34,034 nucleotides of DNA. Source: Acidovorax sp. (lineage in GTDB: Bacteria > Pseudomonadota > Gammaproteobacteria > Burkholderiales > Burkholderiaceae_C). Under the pieces are notes generated by a model. That model did no database searches and was not told the origin of the DNA. It saw only the letters and a list, made by a program, of their open reading frames with translations. The stretch lies in NCBI RefSeq assembly GCF_016783915.1, contig NZ_JADHVT010000038.1, positions 1 to 34,034 of the forward strand. The letters are read 5' to 3'. Shown piece by piece: positions 16,953 to 24,236 of this stretch; the first letter of the stretch is position 1; every line of letters begins with the position of its first letter. The position numbers were made by a program, and so were the translations under genes.

Positions 16953-19900
16953 TCAGGCCGCCTGGCGCTGGGCCGAAGTGCCTGTGCGCCACTGGGCCAT
17001 CAGGCCGTCCCACTTGGGACGCGCAGCCTTCAGGTGCCGCTCCTTCACGTGGCCATAACCACGGATCTCTTCGGGGATGCGGGCAATTTCCACAGCCAGC
17101 GCCAGATTATCGGCGCTCAAGCGGGCCAGCAGTTCGTCGATGCAGGCGCGGTATTCGACGATCAGCGCACGCTCCATGCGCCGCTCCTCGGTCTTGCCGA
17201 AGATGTCCAGTGCCGTGCCGCGCAGGCCTTTCATCTTGGCCAGCAGGCCGAAGGCGCTGCGCATCCAGGGGCCAAACGGCTGCTTCACCAGCTCGCCCTT
17301 GTCGTTCTTCTTGGCAGTCAGGGGCGGTGCCAGGTGGTGCACCAGCTTGTAATCGCCTTCAAACATGTTCGCGATCTTGTCCGTGAAGGCCTTGTCGGTG
17401 TGCAGGCGCGCCACTTCGTACTCGTCCTTGTAGGCCATGAGCTTGAACAGGTAGCGGGCCACAGCCTCAGACAGGCGGGTGCCGCTACCCAGTTTCGCTT
17501 CCGCCGCCTTCACCTTTTCGACGAAGGCCTGGTACTCGGAGGCGTAAGCGGCGTTCTGATAGCCCGACAGGAACTCCACGCGCTTGGCCACCATCTCGGC
17601 CACGGACGGCTTCTTGACGAACTGGATCACTTGCGCGGCCTGGAACAGCGCCTGCACAGCCACCAGGTCGTGCGCGCAGCGGCGGCCCCATTCGAAGGCG
17701 GCCTTGTTGTTGTCTACCTGCACGCCGTTCAGCTCCATGGCGCGCATCAGCGAGGCGAAAGTCAGCGGCACACGGCCCTTCTGCCAAGCATAGCCCAGCA
17801 TCAGCGGGTTGGTGTAGATGCTGTCGCCCAGCAACTGGGTGGCCACCTGCTCGGCATCGAAGCTGCCCACGCCGCCCGCGCCCACGGCGGCCGCGATGGC
17901 GCTGTCGCAGTTGGCACCGGGGAACTGCCAGTTGGGGTTGGTCACGAAGGCCGCCGTGGGCGTGCCGTGGGTGTTGAGCGCCACGAAGGTGCGGCCCGGC
18001 TGCATCACGGCCAGGGTGTACTTGTGCGCAGCAACGATGGAATCGCAGCCAATCACCAGGTCGGCCTTGGCAGTATCGACCTTGGTGGTGTAGATGGCCT
18101 CGGGCCGGTTGGCGATCTGGATGTGGCTCCAGGTGGCGCCGCCCTTCTGGGCCAGCCCACCGGCGTCCTGGGTGATGACACCCTTGCCATCCAGGTGCGC
18201 CGCCATGCCCAGCAGCGAGCCGATGGTGATCACGCCCGTGCCACCCACGCCGCCGACCACGATGCCCCAGGCCGTCTCGGCCACGGGCAGGATGGGCTCA
18301 GGAATGGAAGGCAGCGCCGACAGGTCGCCCTTCTTTTCCTTCTTGGGCTTCTTGAGCTTGCCGCCTTCGACCGTGACGAAGCTCGGGCAGAAGCCGTTCA
18401 CGCACGAGTAGTCCTTGTTGCAGGTGCTCTGGTTGATGCGGCGCTTGCGGCCGAATTCCGTCTCTACCGGCTCCACGGAGAGGCAGTTCGACTTGGTCGA
18501 GCAGTCGCCGCAGCCCTCGCACACCAGGTCGTTGATGACCACGGTCTTGTCGGGCGTGGCCAGGGTGCCGCGCTTCCTGCGGCGGCGCTTTTCGGTGGCG
18601 CAGGTCTGGTCGTAGATGATGACCGTGCAGCCCTTGATCTCGCGGAACTGGCGCTGCAGCGTGTCGAGCTCGTCACGGTGGTGCACCGTCACGCCCTCGG
18701 CCAGCGCCACACCATCGTACTTCTGCGGCTCATCGGTCACGATGATCAGCTTGACCACGCCCTCGGACTTGAGGCTGTTCATGATCTGCAGCACCGAGTG
18801 GCCCTCGGGCCGCTCGCCCACCTGCTGGCCACCGGTCATGGCCACGGCGTCGTTGTAGAGCACCTTGTAGGTGATGGTGGTGCCCGCCGCGATGCTCTGG
18901 CGGATGGCCAGCAGTCCGCTGTGGAAGTAGGTGCCGTCGCCCAGGTTGGCGAACACGTGCTGGTCGGTGGTGAACGGCGCCTGGCCCACCCAGGTCACGC
19001 CCTCGCCGCCCATCTGCGTGAAGGTCGACGTGTTGCGGTCGGGCATCCAGTTGGCCATGTAGTGGCAGCCGATGCCGGCCACGGCGCGCGAGCCCTCGGG
19101 CACGCGGGTGCTGGTGTTGTGCGGGCAGCCGCTGCAGAACCACGGGGCGCGCTCGCCGGTGTCCACCTTCAGCTCGGCCATGCCGCGCTCGCTGGCTTCG
19201 ATGACGGTGATGCGTGCATCCATGCGGGCGATGATGTCGTCAGGCACGCCCAGTTTTTTCAGGCGCTTGGCAATCGCCTTGGCGATGATGGCGGGCGTGA
19301 GGTCGGCCTTGGCGCGCAGCAGCCAGTTCTGGCTCGGGTTGGGCATGGACCATTCGCCACCCGTCGCGTCGCCCTCGGGCTCGTCGAACTTGCCCAGCAC
19401 GTGGGGGCGCACGTCCGAGCGCCAGTTGTACAGCTCTTCCTTGAGCTGGTATTCGATGACCTGGCGCTTTTCCTCGACCACCAGGATCTCCTGCAGGCCC
19501 TGGGCGAAATCGCGCGTGATGGTGGCTTCGAGCGGCCACACCACGTTGACCTTGTGCACGCGGATGCCGAGCTGGCGGCAGGTGTCGTCGTCCAGGCCCA
19601 GGTCCACCAGGGCCTGGCGCGTGTCGTTGTAGGCCTTGCCGCTGGCGATGATGCCGAAGCGATCTTGTTTGCCTTCGATCACGTTGTAGTTGAGCTTGTT
19701 GGCGCGGATGTACGCCAGCGCCGCATACCACTTGTAGTCCATGAGGCGCGCTTCCTGCTCCAGCGGCGCATCAGGCCAGCGGATGTGCAGGCCGCCGGGC
19801 GGCATCGCAAAGTCCTCGGGCATCACGATCTTCACGCGGTCCGGGTCGATGTTGATGCTGCCGGACGATTCCACGACCTCCTGAATCGTCTTCATGCCCG

Positions 19901-20522
19901 ACCACACGCCCGAGAAGCGGCTCATGGCAAAGGCGTGCAGGCCCATGTCCAAAATCTCTTGCACGCTGCTGGGGAAGAACACCGGCGTTCCGCAGGCCTT
20001 GAAGATGTGGTCGCTCTGGTGCGCAGCCGTGCTGCTCTTGCTGATGTGGTCGTCTCCCGCAATGGCGATCACGCCGCCATGCTTGGCCGTGCCCGCCATG
20101 TTGGCATGCTTGAACACGTCCGAGCAGCGGTCCACGCCCGGGCCCTTGCCGTACCAGATGCCGAAGACGCCGTCGAACTTCTTGCTTTGCGGGTACAGGT
20201 CCAGCTGCTGCGTGCCCCAGACGGCCGTGGCACCCAGCTCTTCATTCACGCCGGGCTGAAAGACGATGTTGTTGGCCGCCAGGTGCTTCTTGGCCGCCCA
20301 CAGCGCCTGGTCATACGTGCCCAGGGGTGAGCCCCGGTATCCACTGATGAAGCCCGCAGTGTTGAGCCCCGCCGCCGCATCGCGCTGGCGCTGCAGCATA
20401 GGCAGTCGCACCAGGGCCTGCACCCCGCTCATGAAGGCGCGGCCCTCGCCCAGGGTGTATTTGTCATCCAGGGTGACTGTCTCTAGCGCTTTGCGGATGG
20501 ACTCGGGTAGGGGGGCATTCAT
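16953..20522 (-). CDS. Indolepyruvate ferredoxin oxidoreductase, single-chain (IorA-IorB fused type)
   Basis: The 1189-residue enzyme oxidatively decarboxylates aryl 2-oxoacids (indolepyruvate, phenylpyruvate) to acyl-CoA using TPP and Fe-S clusters. The order of parts is: pyrimidine-binding domain (GEGRAFMSGVQALVRLP, FISGYRGSPLGTYDQ), TPP domain (WFCSGCPHNTS, GIGCHYMANWM, FANLGDGTYFHSG), a Cys-rich ferredoxin-like stretch (Cys668, 671, 674, 680, 701, 707, 712), and the gamma domain (GVGGTGVITIGSLLG, TQDAGGLAQKGGATWSHI), then a helical C-terminal region (DUF6537-like). The ATG at 20522 (MNAPLPESIRK) with AGGA eight bases upstream is preferred over a TTG at 20597. It is divergent from an Lrp/AsnC regulator, its probable controller. 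It likely serves breakdown of aromatic amino acids. Confidence 0.93.
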   Translation of the reverse strand: MNAPLPESIRKALETVTLDDKYTLGEGRAFMSGVQALVRLPMLQRQRDAAAGLNTAGFISGYRGSPLGTYDQALWAAKKHLAANNIVFQPGVNEELGATAVWGTQQLDLYPQSKKFDGVFGIWYGKGPGVDRCSDVFKHANMAGTAKHGGVIAIAGDDHISKSSTAAHQSDHIFKACGTPVFFPSSVQEILDMGLHAFAMSRFSGVWSGMKTIQEVVESSGSINIDPDRVKIVMPEDFAMPPGGLHIRWPDAPLEQEARLMDYKWYAALAYIRANKLNYNVIEGKQDRFGIIASGKAYNDTRQALVDLGLDDDTCRQLGIRVHKVNVVWPLEATITRDFAQGLQEILVVEEKRQVIEYQLKEELYNWRSDVRPHVLGKFDEPEGDATGGEWSMPNPSQNWLLRAKADLTPAIIAKAIAKRLKKLGVPDDIIARMDARITVIEASERGMAELKVDTGERAPWFCSGCPHNTSTRVPEGSRAVAGIGCHYMANWMPDRNTSTFTQMGGEGVTWVGQAPFTTDQHVFANLGDGTYFHSGLLAIRQSIAAGTTITYKVLYNDAVAMTGGQQVGERPEGHSVLQIMNSLKSEGVVKLIIVTDEPQKYDGVALAEGVTVHHRDELDTLQRQFREIKGCTVIIYDQTCATEKRRRRKRGTLATPDKTVVINDLVCEGCGDCSTKSNCLSVEPVETEFGRKRRINQSTCNKDYSCVNGFCPSFVTVEGGKLKKPKKEKKGDLSALPSIPEPILPVAETAWGIVVGGVGGTGVITIGSLLGMAAHLDGKGVITQDAGGLAQKGGATWSHIQIANRPEAIYTTKVDTAKADLVIGCDSIVAAHKYTLAVMQPGRTFVALNTHGTPTAAFVTNPNWQFPGANCDSAIAAAVGAGGVGSFDAEQVATQLLGDSIYTNPLMLGYAWQKGRVPLTFASLMRAMELNGVQVDNNKAAFEWGRRCAHDLVAVQALFQAAQVIQFVKKPSVAEMVAKRVEFLSGYQNAAYASEYQAFVEKVKAAEAKLGSGTRLSEAVARYLFKLMAYKDEYEVARLHTDKAFTDKIANMFEGDYKLVHHLAPPLTAKKNDKGELVKQPFGPWMRSAFGLLAKMKGLRGTALDIFGKTEERRMERALIVEYRACIDELLARLSADNLALAVEIARIPEEIRGYGHVKERHLKAARPKWDGLMAQWRTGTSAQRQAA

Positions 20523-20653
20523 GGGCAGATTCCTGTGGGGAGGGCGTGCAGCCACCGCCTTGTGGACAGGGGCGGACGCATGTTCAATGGTTTGCAAAGC
20601 AGTTTATGCACTCTGAGGGGATATGTCCTTTCGTTTTCATGCTAGGTTTACCC

Positions 20654-20681
20654 TTGTTTTTGAAAGGATCATTCTTAAAAT
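20654..20681 (+). promoter_or_regulatory. Candidate promoter for the Lrp/AsnC gene
   Basis: TTGTTT (20654-20659) and TAAAAT (20676-20681, five of six matches) are separated by 16 bases. The -10 box ends 9 bases before the ATG and there is no good ribosome site at the usual distance, suggesting a leaderless or nearly leaderless message. Confidence 0.3.
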
Positions 20682-20690
20682 GGCCCACAA

Positions 20691-21176
20691 ATGGATAATT
20701 TAGACAAATTCGACATCGCCATCCTGGGTGAGCTGCAGGCCGACGCCCGTTTGACCAATGCCGAACTCGCCCAGCGCGTGGGCCTGTCGGCCGCGCCGTG
20801 CTGGCGCAGGGTGCGCGCGCTGGAAGAGGCGGGTTTCATCAAAGGCTACAGGGCCGAGATCGACCGGCACAAGATCGGCCTGGGCGTGCTGGCCTTTGTG
20901 CGGCTGGACGCCGACCGCAATACGGGCGGCCTGACCTTGGCCATGGAGGAGGCCATCCGCAAGATCCCCGAGGTGGTGGCGTGCCACTACATCAGCGGCA
21001 CCGGCACGTTCGAACTGCAGGTGGTGGCGCGTGACCTGGACAGCTTCTCGCAGTTTGCGCGCGATGTGCTGCTGAACCTGCCCAACGTCAAAGACATGCA
21101 CACCAGCTTCTCGCTGGGCGAGGTGAAGGCCAGTGGGGCGCTGCCGCTGACACATCTCACACGCACACGCGCTTGA
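20691..21176 (+). CDS. Lrp/AsnC-family transcriptional regulator
   Basis: The 161-residue product has the family architecture: an N-terminal helix-turn-helix (LDKFDIAILGELQADARLTN, AELAQRVGLSAAPCWRRVRA, about residues 4-45) and a C-terminal RAM ligand-binding domain (about 65-145; VVACHYISGTGTFELQVVAR). Such regulators sense amino acids and often control the adjacent divergent gene, here the aromatic 2-oxoacid oxidoreductase whose start lies 168 bases away. Aromatic amino acids are therefore the first ligands to suspect (inference). The message may have almost no leader. Confidence 0.95.
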   Translation: MDNLDKFDIAILGELQADARLTNAELAQRVGLSAAPCWRRVRALEEAGFIKGYRAEIDRHKIGLGVLAFVRLDADRNTGGLTLAMEEAIRKIPEVVACHYISGTGTFELQVVARDLDSFSQFARDVLLNLPNVKDMHTSFSLGEVKASGALPLTHLTRTRA

Positions 21177-21263
21177 AGGCGCGCCGCCCTGGTTCCGCTG
21201 GCCCGTGCCATCGGCAAGCGCTGCAATACCCCAGACCGCAAGCCAAGACCACTGCCCGAAGGG

Positions 21264-21293
21264 TTGAAGCGAAATCGGGCGATTGCGCTCCAA
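21264..21293. repeat. Inverted repeat between the Lrp gene and mltA
   Basis: TTGAAGCGAAATCG and CGATTGCGCTCCAA form 14-base arms with two mismatches around GG. It lies in the 148-base convergent gap. No T run follows on either strand, so it may be a weak two-way terminator stem or a protein-binding site. Nothing else is visible in this gap. Confidence 0.5.
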
Positions 21294-21324
21294 CGCGAGC
21301 CCCTGGGAGATCGTAAACAGGGTC

Positions 21325-22482
21325 CTAGCGCGGCCACAGCGCCCACAGGCGCAGGTTCTGCTTGAGCCGGCCCGCGATGTCACCCGCCTCCTGCCCCCAA
21401 CCCGTGAAGTAGTCCGCACGCACCGCACCGAGGATGGCGCTGCCCGTGTCCTGCGCGAGCACCAGGCGGTTGAGCTGCACCTGCGGACCGGACGAGGCCA
21501 GCCACACGGGGGTGCCGTAGGGAATGCTCTGCCGGTCCACCGCAATCGATCGCCCCGGCGTCAAAGGCACGCCCTGTGCGCCGCGCGGGCCAAAACCGGC
21601 GTCCAGCGGACTCAAGGGCTCCTCGCGGAAGAACACATAGCGCGGATTGCTCCACAGCAGCTCATTGGTGCGCTGGGGGTTGGCAGCCACCCAGGCGCGG
21701 ATGCCGGGCCAGGTCGCATCGCGCGTGAGCCCCTGGTCCAGCAACCAGCGGCCCACGCTCTGGTAGGGCTGGTCATTGGTGCCTGCGTAGGCCACCCGCA
21801 CCAGCGAGACAGAGCCATCGGGCTCGGTGATGCGCAAACGGCCCGAGCCCTGGATGTGCAGCACCATGGACTCGATAGGGTCACGCAGCCACGCAATGGC
21901 CCGACCCGCCAGCGCGGCCTGGGCCTCCGGCAGGGTGTCGATCTGCTGGCGCGTGTACCAGGGCCTGCGCGCCCCCAAGCTGGCAGGCACCCGGTAAATG
22001 GGTACCGTGAAACCATTGCCGGGCTGGCGCGCAGCGTCCATCATGGGCTCGTAGTAGGCCGTCAGCAGACCATCGGGGTTGCCGTCGGTGGCCTCGACGC
22101 GGTAAGGCTGAAGCCGTGTGATGAGCCAGGCGCGCTGCTCATCGGCCGTGGCAATGCTCAGCTGGCGCACATCGCTGCACAGCGCAGTGAAGGGCGGCTG
22201 GGGCCGCTCGCAGCTTTTGATCCACGCGTTCCAGGCTTCGTGCAATGTATCTTCGGTAAAGCCCGGCAGCTCAGCCCAGCGCACGGGAATCCAGCGGCTT
22301 TTTGCCTGCGCCATGGGCGGTGGCAGCGGGCCTGTATCACCCGGCAACACCGCCGCACTGGGCGGCAGAGGTGCAGGAGTGCCCACAGGGCGTGCGGGGA
22401 CAGGGGCAGGGGGCGTGGAGCAGGCGGCCAGCGTTCCTACAATCAGTGCGGTCAAAGCAACGCGCAGGAGTGTCAATTTCAT
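21325..22482 (-). CDS. mltA: Membrane-bound lytic murein transglycosylase A
   Basis: This outer-membrane lipoprotein cleaves glycan strands of peptidoglycan to form 1,6-anhydromuropeptides. The 385-residue product starts MKLTLLRVALTALIVGTLAA then CS (acylated Cys21), followed by a Pro-rich linker (22-60). The MltA domain is visible from LTAYYEPMMDA (140-150) through the insert with VLHIQGSGRLR (207-217). The C-terminal 3D domain holds VLAQDTGSAILGAVRADYFT (341-360), where Asp345 and Asp357 are conserved acids and one is the probable catalytic residue, then GWGQEAG. The longer reading to 22605 is rejected because the signal peptide starts at 22482. Its start codon overlaps that of a divergent small gene. 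Confidence 0.95.
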   Translation of the reverse strand: MKLTLLRVALTALIVGTLAACSTPPAPVPARPVGTPAPLPPSAAVLPGDTGPLPPPMAQAKSRWIPVRWAELPGFTEDTLHEAWNAWIKSCERPQPPFTALCSDVRQLSIATADEQRAWLITRLQPYRVEATDGNPDGLLTAYYEPMMDAARQPGNGFTVPIYRVPASLGARRPWYTRQQIDTLPEAQAALAGRAIAWLRDPIESMVLHIQGSGRLRITEPDGSVSLVRVAYAGTNDQPYQSVGRWLLDQGLTRDATWPGIRAWVAANPQRTNELLWSNPRYVFFREEPLSPLDAGFGPRGAQGVPLTPGRSIAVDRQSIPYGTPVWLASSGPQVQLNRLVLAQDTGSAILGAVRADYFTGWGQEAGDIAGRLKQNLRLWALWPR

Positions 22483-22627
22483 GGGGCTGATTTTGCTTGA
22501 AGCGCTGCTGGCGCTGGTGGTCCTGGTGGCCATCGTGTGGTGGACCATGTTCTCGGGCCGCAAGGGGGGCGAACTCCAGGCCCCGCCGCCCACCGACAGC
22601 GACAAACCGCCGCCCCCATCACCCTGA
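22481..22627 (+). CDS. Small single-span membrane protein (48 residues), hypothetical
   Basis: The reading frame gives one hydrophobic helix, MGLILLEALLALVVLVAIVW, then WTMFSGRKGG and a Pro-rich tail ending PPPPSP. AGGAG at 22466-22470 lies 10 bases upstream of the ATG. That ribosome site sits inside the first codons of mltA on the other strand, and the two ATGs share the bases CATG (22480-22483). The composition, a membrane helix with positive residues then a charged/Pro tail, is plausible for a real small inner-membrane protein; no family is recognised. A short GCCCC-AATCA-GGGGC stem follows at 22640-22654. It could still be chance antisense. Confidence 0.5.
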   Translation: MGLILLEALLALVVLVAIVWWTMFSGRKGGELQAPPPTDSDKPPPPSP

Positions 22628-22823
22628 ACGGACGATGAGCCCCAATCAGGGGCGGCACTGTCCTACAACCGATGTGCCCGCGTGCCGATGTCGCATGCGC
22701 ATCACAGGCCCCAAGATGGCGTGAGCTGGGTGATGCCACTGCACGGGACGCGATAACGCTCCGGCAGCGCGGCGGGTGCAAGGCCCGCCCACCCAGCGCC
22801 ACCGATTTTCCAGGAGCACACAC

Positions 22824-23474
22824 ATGCGCACACACATTCAAATTCTCGGGGCTGCCGCCGCCATCGTTCTGGTCACCGGATGCGCCAGCATGGACGACAC
22901 CCAGCGCCGCACTGCCACCGGAGCGGGCATTGGGGCGCTGGCAGGCGCGGTCATCGGATCCGCCACCGGCGGCAGCGCCGGGACCGGCGCCGTGGTGGGC
23001 GCCGGTGTCGGGGCACTCGGCACCTACATCTGGTCGCAGAACATGGAGCGCCAAAAACGCGAGATGGAACAGGCCACCCAGGGCACCGGCATCGCCGTGA
23101 CCCAGACGGCCGACAACCAGCTCAAGCTCAATATCCCCAGCGACATCTCGTTTGCCGTGGGCCGCTCGGACATCCAGCCCAACTTCGCGCCGGTACTGGA
23201 CCAGTTTGCCGCAGGCCTGCGCAACAACCCGAATACTGACGTACGCATCGTGGGGCACACCGACAGCACAGGCAGCGATGCCACCAACAACCCCCTGTCG
23301 ATGGACCGCGCCGGCAGCACCCGCAGCTACTTGACGGCGCGCGGCGTGGATGGCCGCCGCATCGTGATCGAAGGTCTGGGCGAGCGGTACCCCATTGCCA
23401 CGAACGACACCTCTGAAGGCCGTGCGCGCAACCGACGGGTCGAGATTTTTGTGGGTGAACGACCACGAGGCTGA
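22824..23474 (+). CDS. OmpA-like peptidoglycan-anchored lipoprotein
   Basis: The 216-residue product has a lipoprotein signal (MRTHIQILGAAAAIVLVTGC, acylated Cys20), then a glycine-zipper stretch (residues 31-68; repeated GAGIGALAGAVIG-type pattern), and a C-terminal OmpA-like domain (about 98-212) with VGHTDSTG (143-150, Asp147) and the NNPLSMDRAGSTRSYL loop (155-170, Arg162), the residues that grip meso-diaminopimelate in peptidoglycan. AGGAG lies 7 bases upstream of the ATG at 22824; the in-frame ATG at 22776 is too far ahead of the signal. It probably ties the outer membrane to the wall. It converges with the response regulator gene across 46 bases. Confidence 0.94.
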   Translation: MRTHIQILGAAAAIVLVTGCASMDDTQRRTATGAGIGALAGAVIGSATGGSAGTGAVVGAGVGALGTYIWSQNMERQKREMEQATQGTGIAVTQTADNQLKLNIPSDISFAVGRSDIQPNFAPVLDQFAAGLRNNPNTDVRIVGHTDSTGSDATNNPLSMDRAGSTRSYLTARGVDGRRIVIEGLGERYPIATNDTSEGRARNRRVEIFVGERPRG

Positions 23475-23520
23475 CCTGGCTGACCGCCCGGACTGCGAAC
23501 TCCAGGCCAGACAGGTGCGC

Positions 23521-24150
23521 TCAGTGTCCCGTGCGCAGCAGGTTGGCCAACTCCACGGCGGACTTGACCTGCATCTTGTCGAACACCCGTGAGCGGTGGA
23601 CTTCGACCGTGCGCACACTGATATCGAGCTGGTCAGCGATCAGCTTGTTGGGCAGGCCGGCTACCACCAGGTCCATCACATCACGCTCGCGCTCCGTCAG
23701 CTCGCTCAGTCGCACCTGCAAGTCGCTGCGTTCGCGCACCTGCGCCAGCCTCTCGGCCGACTGCGCGAGCGCCTGCTCGATGCGGTCCACCAACGCGTTG
23801 TCAGAAAACGGCTTCTCGCAAAAATCAAAGGCACCACGCTTGACGGTGTCCACTGCGGTGGGCACGTCGGCGTGGCCCGTGAGAAAGATCACGGGCATGG
23901 TGGACAGATCCCCACGTGCGGCCAGCACGTCAAACAGTGCCAGACCACTCATGCCCGGCATGCGCACATCCAGCAGCAGGCAGCAGGGCTGTCGCTGGGG
24001 AGGCCGCTTCTGCAGCATGGCGTCAAAGGCTTCGGCCGAATCAAAGGATTCGCTGGGCAGTCTGCGCGAGCGTAGCAACCACGCCAGCGCCTCGCGCACG
24101 CTGGCGTCATCGTCCACGATGTACACGGTGGCGTTGGTGATGGGCTCCAT
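23521..24150 (-). CDS. FixJ-type response regulator (receiver plus LuxR-type HTH)
   Basis: The 209-residue product has a receiver domain (residues 8-125) with acidic Asp13-Asp15, phospho-acceptor Asp61 in LLLDVRMPGMSG, Thr91 and Lys113 (CEKPF), and a C-terminal LuxR/GerE helix-turn-helix (about 148-206: LSELTERERDVMDLVVAGLP, NKLIADQLDISVRTVEVHRS). The form is that of FixJ/TtrR-class regulators. It lies 86 bases downstream of the sensor kinase gene on the same strand and is its obvious partner. Target genes are unknown. Confidence 0.96.
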   Translation of the reverse strand: MEPITNATVYIVDDDASVREALAWLLRSRRLPSESFDSAEAFDAMLQKRPPQRQPCCLLLDVRMPGMSGLALFDVLAARGDLSTMPVIFLTGHADVPTAVDTVKRGAFDFCEKPFSDNALVDRIEQALAQSAERLAQVRERSDLQVRLSELTERERDVMDLVVAGLPNKLIADQLDISVRTVEVHRSRVFDKMQVKSAVELANLLRTGH

Positions 24151-24236
24151 AGATCAGTTCAGTTGTCCATTGCAATGTCGGTCACGCGCTGACGATGAAA
24201 CCACCCCGGCCCGAGCGCTGGCCGTTGTAACGTACC

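Noticed and set aside
17034..20330. A 1098-codon open frame on the plus strand
   Set aside because: It lies wholly opposite the indolepyruvate oxidoreductase gene, is rich in His, Gln, Arg and Gly with no domain, and is the usual antisense shadow of a GC-rich gene.
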